Positions 1-6,551 of a stretch of 6,573 nt of DNA are shown one piece after another. The number at the start of each line of letters is the position of its first letter. The stretch's first letter is position 1. Both the position numbers and the translations under genes were made by a program. Below the pieces are notes generated by a model. That model saw only the letters and a list, made by a program, of their open reading frames with translations. It had not been told where the DNA came from and did not search any database. The stretch lies in NCBI GenBank assembly GCA_902772605.1, contig CACYBG010000226.1:1-6573 (forward strand), written 5' to 3'. Source of the stretch: an uncultured Spirochaetaceae bacterium. Lineage in GTDB: Bacteria > Spirochaetota > Spirochaetia > Treponematales > Treponemataceae.

Positions 1-2
1 AG

Positions 3-3000
3 GACCCGGATTCAGTGCAGGATTTTTACAAGGCGAACATAAAGACTCTGGACAGTTACTGCACCTACATCGCAAGGCAGGGAGCGCATTTTTACGGAAT
101 CAGCCCTTCGTTCACGATAGACAAAAAGGCCGCTGAAGAATCGATTGCTTCAATGGCACTTCCGTTCATACTTCAGCACAAGGACAATCCTGCACTCAAG
201 GCTTTCCTTTCACCGAAAAACCATCAGTCCGTTGCAAAAGACCTTTTCATTTCACCGATGGTAAACAATTCCACCGTTGCCTGTCCGATCGATTTTAAGG
301 CGGACCTGAAAAGGCAGAGGGACAAAATCAGGCGCGACTGGAAATCGACATGTCTTGAAATGGAAGAAATGCGCAGCAATCTGGAAAGGGAAGTTGAAAA
401 CTACGAGGGAAACAAAAACACGGTTTTCTTCAGGAAAGTTGATGCGGAACTGAAAAAAGAAATCCCCGAAATTCCGGAACTCGACGACGAGACTTTTGCA
501 AAATGCGACGTTTCAAAAATGCTCGAATACATCGGTCCGTTTTCAGCGCTCGGAAAATGCGAACTCAAGGGAAAAATCCCGGACGACCTGAAAGACCTAA
601 TCAAGAAAATCCGAAGCCTGTGCACAATCATGGAGTCCATGGCGAATTTCGTTTACGGCGGAAAAACGACGGAAGCATTGATTCAGCTGATTGAAGAATT
701 TCAGGACAGGACGCTGGAGATGAAAAGACAGCTTTCAATCCTGACATACGCAGACATTTCGTCACTTGCACTTAAGACACTTACGGAACATCCTGAAATA
801 AGGGCGCAGGAAAAGAAAAAATACAGATCCATCATGATTGACGAATTTCAGGACAACAATGAAATGCAGAAAAAACTTCTTTTCCTTCTGGCAGAAAAAA
901 AAGAAAGGACGGAAAAATCGATTCCGTCGGTCGAAGAACTTTGCGAGGGAAAACTCTTTTTCGTAGGCGATGAAAAGCAGAGCATCTACAGGTTTCGCGG
1001 AGCAGACGTAAGCGTATTCAAGGGACTTTCCAATGATTTCATCGACGGAAACCTGAAGCTTCAGACAAACTACCGATCCAATCCTGCATTGATTGCGGCA
1101 TTCAACACGATTTTCGGAGGAAAAAAATATCCGCCGATTTCAAATCCAGCAAATGAAAACGTCCCGTCGATTTTTTTCACGGAACGAAACATGCGCATAT
1201 ACGGAGAAAAAATTCCCGACTATGAACCCGAATACACCGATGCAGAAATTTCGGAATCGGACGCAAATGCACTTTCAGAAATGGAGCCAGGCGATTACAG
1301 GAAATTCTACGCCCCAAGGATTCACGTTGCATTCTACGACAAAAATCAGGCGGCACAGGAAAATTTCCTTACCGATGATGAAGCTCAGGCACTTTGGAAC
1401 GTAAGGAAAATAAAGGAGCTGATTGATGAACGAAACGCTGATCCGGGAGACATCGCCATACTTTTCAGAAACTACAAGTACCAGACGACATACGAAAAAT
1501 ATCTCCTGTACCTTGGAATCCCGTACAATTCGGAAAGCGTCACGGGACTTTTCAACAGTGCAGTCGTCACAGACATAATTTCATTCCTAAGAATATGCGC
1601 CTATCCGAAAGACCTTTGTGCATTTGAAAAAGTCCTTCGTTCGGCAATCGTAAACCTTTCAACCGCAGAATCAAACGCAATCCTTTCGCAGTCGGAAAAT
1701 GCATTTTCACTGGATGCAGAAAACATACTGTCGGGAAAATCAGCGGAAAGATATCTTCATGCAAAAAAACTCTACGAATCCCTGTCCGAAAAATCAAAGG
1801 ACCAGCCGATTGCAAAAACCGTAAGCGAACTATGGTACGATTCTGGATACAGATATGAAACTCTCTGGAATCACCGTTCGACCATGTACGCAACGCTCTA
1901 CGACAGGATTTTCGAACTTGCCAGACTTTCGGATGCAGAGAGCAAAAACCTTTCCGATTTCGTAGACGGATTGAAAACATACGAAGACGAATCCAAGCAC
2001 CTTGACGACATGGACATACCGATGGAACAGAAATCAGGCGTTCACCTCATGTCCATCCACAAAAGCAAGGGACTCCAATTCAAATACGTTTTCATTCCGG
2101 GAATCGACCATGGAAGTTCGCGCGATTCAAACAGGTACAACGCATACGTTTCCAAGGAATTCGGATTTACGGCAAACACTCCGCCCATTCCGTCTTTTTC
2201 AAAATCAAACTATTTCTGGGACATCGTTTCCAAGGAAATAAGCGGCATGGCAAATGCAGAACTCAAGCGTCTGGTATACGTTGCGCTCACAAGGGCAATA
2301 GACGAAATCTACATAAGCGGATGCACGGGAGGAAAACCGACAGACAGCATACTCACATTGATGAAGGACAGCTTTGAATTTTTCTCCGACGATGAAAACC
2401 GCCCCTACAGTCCGATGACATTCGAATCGATTGAAGCGATGGAAAAACCTGCCCCGATTGATTTCGTCAAGGGCAAAAATGAAATCATCGAACGGCTTGA
2501 AAAATCTTACGCTGATGCAGAAACGGTTGAAAAGGAACATGAAAAAAGCAGATACGTAAGTCCGAGCCGTCTGGAAAATGAGCCGGAAGATTTTAACGGA
2601 CATACCGAATCGGAAATTCCATTTTCAGAAATCGATGAAATAGTAAGGAACAAAAGCGGATTCTCGCTTGCTGATTTCGGAACTGTCGCCCACGCACACA
2701 TGGAAGCCGCAATCAACGGATGTCCTCCGAAAATACCGAATGCATGCATGGCAGCTCTGGAAGGAAACAAAAAATATGCGGAAACGGTTCTGAATGCATG
2801 TAAGAAAATGACATCAATGTTCGTAAAGACGGAAACCGGAAAAGCCGCACTTGAATCTTCATGGCACAGGGCCGAATACGCTTTCAGAAGCAGTGTCGCG
2901 GATACGATCATAAGCGGACAGATGGACCTGGTTTTCAAAGGCAGTGACGGAGGATTCACGGTCGTCGACTACAAGACCAATCAGGAAATCAACCCTGAAA

Positions 3001-3173
3001 TTTATTTGAATCAGCTTGCATGCTACAGACAGGCCGTAAGTCAAATCATGAACGTTCCTGCATCAAGCGTAAAGTGCGTGCTGTTTTACCTGAGGCATGG
3101 AAAGGAAATCGACGTAACTGAAAAATGCAACGGAATAAATCTGGAAGAGGCCATAAAAAACGCTTCGGCATGA
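3..3173 (+). CDS. addA: AddA/RecB-type ATP-dependent helicase-nuclease, 5' end outside the window
   Basis: UvrD-family (SF1A) helicase with a C-terminal RecB-type nuclease. Enzymes of this kind unwind and resect double-strand-break ends for RecA, normally with an AddB or RecC partner. The frame is open to the left edge, so the GTG at 15 is an internal Val codon. Numbering from that codon: motif II DEFQD at 276-280; motif III GDEKQSIYRFRGAD at 318-331; motif IV with NYRS at 352-355; motif V with HKSKG at 682-686; motif VI LVYVALTR at 753-760. The nuclease domain follows: GTVAHAHME (His893, His895), Asp971 in GQMDLVF, Asp985 and Lys987 in VVDYKT, and QLACY at 1000-1004. All nuclease residues are present, so it is predicted active. 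Walker A lies upstream of the window; about 130-150 residues are probably missing, judged from family spacing. AddA fits better than RecB because of the GxxD...DYKT...QLxxY pattern, but the partner gene is not visible. The gene ends at TGA 3171-3173. Confidence 0.9.
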   Translation, partial: DPDSVQDFYKANIKTLDSYCTYIARQGAHFYGISPSFTIDKKAAEESIASMALPFILQHKDNPALKAFLSPKNHQSVAKDLFISPMVNNSTVACPIDFKADLKRQRDKIRRDWKSTCLEMEEMRSNLEREVENYEGNKNTVFFRKVDAELKKEIPEIPELDDETFAKCDVSKMLEYIGPFSALGKCELKGKIPDDLKDLIKKIRSLCTIMESMANFVYGGKTTEALIQLIEEFQDRTLEMKRQLSILTYADISSLALKTLTEHPEIRAQEKKKYRSIMIDEFQDNNEMQKKLLFLLAEKKERTEKSIPSVEELCEGKLFFVGDEKQSIYRFRGADVSVFKGLSNDFIDGNLKLQTNYRSNPALIAAFNTIFGGKKYPPISNPANENVPSIFFTERNMRIYGEKIPDYEPEYTDAEISESDANALSEMEPGDYRKFYAPRIHVAFYDKNQAAQENFLTDDEAQALWNVRKIKELIDERNADPGDIAILFRNYKYQTTYEKYLLYLGIPYNSESVTGLFNSAVVTDIISFLRICAYPKDLCAFEKVLRSAIVNLSTAESNAILSQSENAFSLDAENILSGKSAERYLHAKKLYESLSEKSKDQPIAKTVSELWYDSGYRYETLWNHRSTMYATLYDRIFELARLSDAESKNLSDFVDGLKTYEDESKHLDDMDIPMEQKSGVHLMSIHKSKGLQFKYVFIPGIDHGSSRDSNRYNAYVSKEFGFTANTPPIPSFSKSNYFWDIVSKEISGMANAELKRLVYVALTRAIDEIYISGCTGGKPTDSILTLMKDSFEFFSDDENRPYSPMTFESIEAMEKPAPIDFVKGKNEIIERLEKSYADAETVEKEHEKSRYVSPSRLENEPEDFNGHTESEIPFSEIDEIVRNKSGFSLADFGTVAHAHMEAAINGCPPKIPNACMAALEGNKKYAETVLNACKKMTSMFVKTETGKAALESSWHRAEYAFRSSVADTIISGQMDLVFKGSDGGFTVVDYKTNQEINPEIYLNQLACYRQAVSQIMNVPASSVKCVLFYLRHGKEIDVTEKCNGINLEEAIKNASA

Positions 3174-3203
3174 CAGGAGTTTCAAGACGTTTCCTTCACG
3201 AAC

Positions 3204-3246
3204 AAAAAAAGGACCCAGCCCCGCTTCATGCAGGACCGAGTCCTTT
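3204..3246 (-). terminator. Rho-independent terminator of leuB (cimA-leuB transcript)
   Basis: Read on the - strand, arms at 3246-3230 and 3224-3208 pair over 17 bp with a 5-nt loop (3229-3225), followed directly by seven T (3210-3204). Four of the pairs are G-U wobbles that form only in the - strand RNA; the + strand copy would have C-A mismatches at those places. It therefore acts mainly on leftward transcription from leuB, whose stop codon is about 33 nt upstream. On the + strand the imperfect stem is followed by TTTATTT, so it may weakly stop the convergent helicase gene as well. Confidence 0.9.
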
Positions 3247-3250
3247 ATTT

Positions 3251-3277
3251 CCGTCTTTCAAAGCTTGAAACGTACGG
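3251..3277 (-). other. Small hairpin between the leuB stop and its terminator
   Basis: A 6-bp stem (3256-3261 with 3265-3270, 3-nt loop) sits inside a 4-bp stem (CCGT 3251-3254 with ACGG 3274-3277). It starts immediately after the leuB stop codon. The inner stem is A+T-rich and weak. It could help protect the mRNA 3' end, or be chance; no function is shown. Confidence 0.3.
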
Positions 3278-3278
3278 A

Positions 3279-4373
3279 TTATCTGTTGAGGTATTCGACT
3301 ACGAGTTCACCCATCTTTTTCGTTCCGACAAGTTTGCCGCTTGCCTTGAGGGCATCCCTTTCATCTCCCGCAATGTCACCAGTGCGCCAACCGTCGTCAA
3401 GAACGGAATTGACTGCATTTTCAATGGCCTTTGCCTCTGTTTCCAGACCGAAGCTGTAACGGAGGAGCATTGCAGCAGAAAGAATCGTTGCCAACGGATT
3501 TGCCAAGTCTTTTCCGGCAATGTCTGGAGCAGAACCGTGGATAGGCTCATAAAGTCCAGGTCCCTTTCCGTCGCCAAGTGAAGCTGAAGCCAACATTCCG
3601 ATTGAACCGGTAATCTGTGAAGCTTCATCGGTAAGGATGTCGCCGAACATGTTGCTCGTTGCAATTACATCGAACTGACGCGGTGCACGAACCATCTGCA
3701 TTGCTGCATTGTCGATGTAGAGGAAATCCAAGGTAACGTCTGAATAATCCTTGTGGACTTCTTCCGCAACCTTTCTCCAGAGGCGTGAAGAATTGAGGAT
3801 GTTTGCCTTATCGACGACGGTCAGATGCTTTTTCCTGTTGCGTGCAAATTCAAATCCCATGCGGACGATGCGCTCGATTTCTTCCCATGTATATTTTTCG
3901 GTATCCCAAGCGGTCCTGCCGTCTTCAGAAGTTCCGCGCTCTCCGAAATAGATTCCGCCTGTAAGTTCACGGACAACAAGGATGTCAAGTCCGGTTCCGA
4001 CGATTTCATCCTTCAAAGGACATGCAGCCTTAAGCTGTTTCCACATTACGGCCGGGCGAAGGTTGGCATAAACCTTCATTCCACCGCGGAGGCCAAGGAG
4101 GGCTTTTTCCGGACGAATCTCAGGAGCCACATCATCCCACTTCGGTCCACCGACTGCACCCAAAAGGACTGCATCGCTTTTGAGACAGATGTCAAGCTGA
4201 TCCTGAGGAAGAGGCTTTCCCCACTTGTCGATTGCTGCACCGCCGGCAACAACACCGGTGTAATTCCACTTGTGTCCGAATTTAGCCGCAACGACATCCA
4301 AAACCTTTACGGCTTCTGCAACAACATCAGGTCCAATTCCATCGCCAGGAATCAGTGCAATGTTCTTTTCCAT
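3279..4373 (-). CDS. leuB: 3-isopropylmalate dehydrogenase LeuB
   Basis: NAD-dependent cytosolic enzyme (EC 1.1.1.85) of the isocitrate/isopropylmalate dehydrogenase family. It oxidises and decarboxylates 3-isopropylmalate for leucine and, in organisms using the citramalate route, 3-methylmalate to 2-oxobutanoate for isoleucine. The protein has 364 residues, normal for the family. Visible motifs: N-terminal IALIPGDGIGPDV; LLGAVGGPKWD at 70-80; substrate-binding arginines in the 96-135 stretch, with Arg135 in VVRELTGG; Tyr142 in GIYFGERG; Lys189 in VVDKANIL; metal-binding Asp221, Asp245 and Asp249 (DNAAMQMV, FGDILTDEAS); NAD-binding HGSAPDIAGK at 279-288, where Asp284 favours NAD over NADP. 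The start at ATG 4373-4371 is supported by GGAG seven bases upstream and by the family N-terminus. The frame stays open to 4481, but that extension runs through the likely promoter. It lies downstream of cimA on the same strand with a 176-base gap and no terminator between them, so it may be co-transcribed as well as having its own promoter. Confidence 0.97.
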   Translation of the reverse strand: MEKNIALIPGDGIGPDVVAEAVKVLDVVAAKFGHKWNYTGVVAGGAAIDKWGKPLPQDQLDICLKSDAVLLGAVGGPKWDDVAPEIRPEKALLGLRGGMKVYANLRPAVMWKQLKAACPLKDEIVGTGLDILVVRELTGGIYFGERGTSEDGRTAWDTEKYTWEEIERIVRMGFEFARNRKKHLTVVDKANILNSSRLWRKVAEEVHKDYSDVTLDFLYIDNAAMQMVRAPRQFDVIATSNMFGDILTDEASQITGSIGMLASASLGDGKGPGLYEPIHGSAPDIAGKDLANPLATILSAAMLLRYSFGLETEAKAIENAVNSVLDDGWRTGDIAGDERDALKASGKLVGTKKMGELVVEYLNR

Positions 4374-4380
4374 TACTACA

Positions 4381-4384
4381 CTCC
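4381..4384 (-). promoter_or_regulatory. Ribosome binding site of leuB
   Basis: GGAG on the - strand, seven bases before ATG 4373. This site decides the leuB start, because the same frame continues open upstream to an ATG at 4481 that lies upstream of the likely transcription start. Confidence 0.8.
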
Positions 4385-4387
4385 AAC

Positions 4388-4427
4388 AAAAATCAAAGTC
4401 AAACCATCGGATTTGAAATTGATTTTT
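4388..4427 (-). other. 40-nt hairpin in the leuB leader, possible attenuator or mRNA-stability element
   Basis: On the - strand, a perfect 9-bp outer stem (4427-4419 with 4396-4388, AAAAATCAA/TTGATTTTT) encloses a 2x2 internal loop and a 7-bp inner stem (4416-4410 with 4405-4399, one G-U pair) closed by a 4-nt loop. The wobble pairs only in the - strand RNA. The 3' arm ends in five T three bases before GGAG, leaving the ribosome binding site itself free. The stem plus U-rich 3' side resembles a weak terminator, but the outer stem is A+T-rich. No leader peptide accompanies it: the ATG inside reads only Met-Val-stop. Function is unproven. Confidence 0.5.
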
Positions 4428-4456
4428 CAGCTGTTCCGCAGTGAAATGCAAACAGC

Positions 4457-4467
4457 AGTATATCATA
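4457..4467 (-). promoter_or_regulatory. Likely extended -10 promoter of leuB
   Basis: The - strand reads TATGATATACT, an extended -10 (TGn followed by TATACT, 5 of 6 to TATAAT). No -35 hexamer lies at standard spacing; TTGAAG at 4488-4483 is 20 bases from TATACT, or 15 from the overlapping TATGAT. Extended -10 promoters often lack a good -35. Transcription would begin near 4450 and give a leader of about 77 nt. Confidence 0.5.
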
Positions 4468-4485
4468 AGTTCGCAACGCAAACTT
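4467..4485. promoter_or_regulatory. 19-bp palindrome at the leuB promoter, candidate operator
   Basis: The - strand reads AAGTT-T-GC-GTT-GC-G-AACTT: dyad arms of 5 bp plus an inner GC/GC match, centred at 4476. It fills the space between the -35 region and the extended -10, where a bound repressor would block RNA polymerase. In RNA the same sequence could form an 8-bp hairpin with one G-U pair, but it lies upstream of the predicted transcript start, so a DNA-binding role is more likely. The binding protein is unknown. Confidence 0.4.
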
Positions 4486-4549
4486 CAAGAGTCGAATGCC
4501 GCACTAAAGCACGTATCCGACTTGCTTACAAAAATTAATCGGCGGTTTT

Positions 4550-6145
4550 CTAGATGAGCTTCTGGTACTTTTTTTCGATGTCCTTTATCAGCTTGTATTC
4601 GAATGAATCTACCAGAGCCATCCATGATGCTTCAACGACGTCGCAGCTAACGCCTATTGTCGTCCAGGAATCTGTACCGTCGGAACTTTCAATCAGAACG
4701 CGGACACGGCTTGCGGTCGCACTTTTTCCATCAAGGACACGGACCTTATAATCGGTAAGGCGGATGCAGTCAACAGACGGATAGAAAGTCTTCAGGGCTG
4801 AACGAAGCGCGTTGTCCAATGCATTGACCGGACCGTTTCCTTCACCGGCGGCTATTTCAATGTGGTCGTCAACCGCAATCTTCACCTGTGCGAAAGAATA
4901 GAGTCCTTCCTCGACAAGCGGGATTTCTCCACTGGTCTTGTAATAATGAAGCTTGAAGAACGGCTGATATTTCCCTATCGCCTTTCTGACAAGGAGTTCA
5001 AAGCTACCTTCGGCTCCTTCATACTGATAGCCTTCGTGTTCAAGTTCCTTAACCTGCTTTACTATTTCAGCAACGACAGGATTGTCCTTCGTGATTCCCG
5101 GATTGAACTTGTGGATTTTTTCTATGATCATTGAACGTCCGGCAACCTCGCTCATGAGGAATACGCGTTCATTTCCAACGGTCTCAGGATTCAGATGCTC
5201 ATATGCTGATGGATTTTTCAGGACGGCATCGATGTGCATTCCGGCTTTGTGAGCGAACGCATTCTGTCCGACATAAGGCATTCCGCTTTCAAGGGGTATG
5301 TTGGTGATTTCTGCAACGCGCTTGCATATTTCGGTAAGCTTTGAAATGTTTTCGTCAGGTATGCACTTGAATCCCATCTTGAGCTGAAGGTCTGCAATGA
5401 CGGTCGAAAGGTTTGCATTTCCCGTCCTTTCACCGAATCCCAAGAGTACTCCCTGAACGTGGGTCGCACCGGATTCTACGGCAATAAGAGAATTGGCGAC
5501 TGCAAGACCGGAATCATTGTGAGTGTGTATTCCGATTTTTGCAGACTGTCCGAACCTTGCGCATACGGCTGATACGGTGTCACGGACATCATTCATCATG
5601 CATCCGCCCTTCGTTTCGCACAGAATCAGGACCGTGGCTCCACCATCGACGGCAGCCTGAAGGGTTTTCATGGCATAATCCGCATTTGCCTGATAGCCGG
5701 AAAAGAAATGTTCCGCATCGTACATTACGTTGCGTCCGTTGGATTTTAGGAATTCGCATGTCTCCCGAATCATCGCAAGGTTTTCTTCAAGCGTTGCATG
5801 AAGGATTTCCGTAACCTGAAAATCCCAGCTTTTTCCGAAAATCACAACGTCATCGGTACCGGCGATTAAAAGCGACTGAAGGTTTGCATCTTCGGCACAG
5901 GAAATTCCCTTTCTGCGTGTGGAACCGAAGGCAACAAGCTTCGAATGTTTCAGATGCAGTTCCCTCGCCCTCTGGAAAAATTCCATGTCCTTGGGGTTGC
6001 TGCCAGGATTTCCAGCTTCAATGTAACTTACGCCAAGCTCGTCAAGGGCTTCAACGATATGAATCTTATCCTGAACCGAATAGGAAACGCCCTCTCCCTG
6101 TGAACCGTCGCGCAAAGTCGAATCCAAAATCTCAATCTCAGCCAT
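4550..6145 (-). CDS. cimA: (R)-citramalate synthase, LeuA-like
   Basis: Cytosolic enzyme (EC 2.3.3.21) that condenses acetyl-CoA with pyruvate to (R)-citramalate, the first committed step of threonine-independent isoleucine synthesis. The protein has 531 residues. The N-terminal TIM barrel (about 1-280) holds STLRDGSQGEG (Arg12, Asp13), YIEAGNPGSNPKD at 41-53, HTHNDSG at 207-213 and GFGERTGNANLS at 236-247; by comparison with LeuA the metal ligands are Asp13, His207, His209 and Asn243. A communication region follows (NAFAHKAGMHIDAV at 295-308, VGNERVFLMSEVAGRS at 323-338). A LeuA-dimer regulatory domain occupies about 385-520, the usual site of feedback inhibition, probably by isoleucine here. 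EAGNPGSNPKD and the long C-terminus match the citramalate synthase subfamily better than ordinary 2-isopropylmalate synthase, but substrate choice is an inference. ATG 6145 is chosen because GGAGG precedes it and because the in-frame ATG at 6181 overlaps the promoter -10. leuB lies next downstream. Confidence 0.93.
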   Translation of the reverse strand: MAEIEILDSTLRDGSQGEGVSYSVQDKIHIVEALDELGVSYIEAGNPGSNPKDMEFFQRARELHLKHSKLVAFGSTRRKGISCAEDANLQSLLIAGTDDVVIFGKSWDFQVTEILHATLEENLAMIRETCEFLKSNGRNVMYDAEHFFSGYQANADYAMKTLQAAVDGGATVLILCETKGGCMMNDVRDTVSAVCARFGQSAKIGIHTHNDSGLAVANSLIAVESGATHVQGVLLGFGERTGNANLSTVIADLQLKMGFKCIPDENISKLTEICKRVAEITNIPLESGMPYVGQNAFAHKAGMHIDAVLKNPSAYEHLNPETVGNERVFLMSEVAGRSMIIEKIHKFNPGITKDNPVVAEIVKQVKELEHEGYQYEGAEGSFELLVRKAIGKYQPFFKLHYYKTSGEIPLVEEGLYSFAQVKIAVDDHIEIAAGEGNGPVNALDNALRSALKTFYPSVDCIRLTDYKVRVLDGKSATASRVRVLIESSDGTDSWTTIGVSCDVVEASWMALVDSFEYKLIKDIEKKYQKLI

Positions 6146-6149
6146 AAAT

Positions 6150-6154
6150 CCTCC
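6150..6154 (-). promoter_or_regulatory. Ribosome binding site of cimA
   Basis: GGAGG on the - strand, four bases before ATG 6145; the spacing is a little short but the match is strong. Together with the promoter it places the start at Met-Ala-Glu-Ile rather than 12 codons upstream. Confidence 0.8.
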
Positions 6155-6179
6155 ACCAAGTGTTTCCCTAAGTTTTGGC

Positions 6180-6208
6180 ATTATATCCCAAAAACGCAGT
6201 TATTGCAA
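6180..6208 (-). promoter_or_regulatory. Sigma-70-type promoter of cimA
   Basis: On the - strand, TTGCAA (6208-6203, 4 of 6 to TTGACA), a 17-base spacer and a perfect TATAAT (6185-6180). Transcription would start near 6173, giving a leader of about 28 nt with the ribosome binding site and no room for a riboswitch or T-box. The -10 overlaps the in-frame ATG at 6181, which is therefore not the start codon. Confidence 0.75.
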
Positions 6209-6485
6209 ACCGATTGGACCATCATGCATGAATGACATGTGTGAATCCATGGAATTTAGGAAACGAATACTTTTATGAGGAAACGCTTCCATTTCCGACG
6301 AGAATCGTGCCAATCTGCCACGGGTGTGCGGCACAAGGTATTGGAGTCGCTTGCGCTCCCCACCGCACAAATGGCCGCTTGCCACGAACCCCGTCTCCCA
6401 TTACAGCGTTTCCTCAGACATAATTAATTTTTCCTTGCAATATTTACGGCACCTGTCTTTCGAGAATTTCAGATGATTTCCGTGC
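6209..6485. other. Non-coding stretch upstream of the cimA promoter
   Basis: No convincing gene on either strand. Short open frames here (61 and 63 codons, and one of about 42 codons inside the GC-rich element) lack family resemblance and good ribosome binding sites. The stretch contains the inverted-repeat element at 6276-6416. In 6209-6275 and 6417-6485, both A+T-rich, I see only an extra copy of AGGAAACG at 6258-6265 and no clear promoter. Confidence 0.6.
6276..6416. repeat. GC-rich 141-bp element bounded by 12-bp inverted repeats
   Basis: TGAGGAAACGCT (6276-6287) is exactly inverted as AGCGTTTCCTCA (6405-6416). The 117 bases between are about 60% G+C by hand count, far above the A+T-rich flanks. 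Inner pairings: ACGGG 6320-6324 with CCCGT 6390-6394; TGTGCGG 6325-6331 with CCGCACA 6363-6369; GGAG 6343-6346 with CTCC 6356-6359 around a CUUG-type tip; TGGC 6372-6375 with GCCA 6381-6384. These nest without conflict, so either strand could fold into one branched RNA. It could be a small structured RNA or a miniature (MITE- or REP-like) dispersed element. No clear target-site duplication flanks it and no known RNA family is recognised. Confidence 0.5.
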
Positions 6486-6524
6486 AAAAAAAATAGCCGA
6501 CCGACCCGAAAAGGATCAATCGGC
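6486..6524 (-). terminator. Rho-independent terminator of the gene entering from the right edge
   Basis: On the - strand, arms at 6524-6513 and 6507-6496 pair over 12 bp (three G-U wobbles) with a 5-nt loop, followed by TA and eight T (6493-6486). The wobbles pair only in the - strand RNA, so it ends leftward transcription from a gene beyond the window and insulates cimA from it. Confidence 0.88.
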
Positions 6525-6551
6525 AGGAAGTTAAAGCAACAGAGTCGAAAA

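Noticed and set aside
401..2959. Open frames of 61-150 codons overlapping the helicase gene in other frames
   Set aside because: They are shadows of a long gene that shows conserved motifs throughout; none has a recognisable domain.
4374..4481. N-terminal extension of LeuB by 36 residues to an ATG at 4481
   Set aside because: The added residues do not resemble the family; the start would lie upstream of the likely promoter, and a good ribosome binding site sits before ATG 4373.
3825..4538. 237-codon + strand open frame across leuB and its upstream gap
   Set aside because: It is antisense to the conserved leuB coding sequence and crosses its promoter; no family resemblance.
4374..4549. Leader-peptide attenuator or T-box before leuB
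   Set aside because: No small frame with runs of Leu or Ile codons and no T-box signature was found; the only ATG in the leader reads two codons.
6146..6181. N-terminal extension of CimA by 12 residues to an ATG at 6181
   Set aside because: That ATG overlaps the perfect TATAAT -10 and would not be in the transcript; GGAGG precedes ATG 6145.
6296..6313. Sigma-54-like TTGGCACG on the - strand
   Set aside because: The -24 half matches but the expected GC ten bases after the GG is GT, and no gene starts just downstream.
6273..6404. Short - strand open frame of about 42 codons inside the GC-rich element
   Set aside because: Its length matches the element and its composition follows the GC-rich repeat; no ribosome binding site at proper spacing and no recognisable protein family.
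6200..6423. Open frames of 61 codons (- strand) and 63 codons (+ strand)
   Set aside because: They overlap the inverted-repeat element and the cimA promoter, lack ribosome binding sites and have implausible amino-acid make-up.
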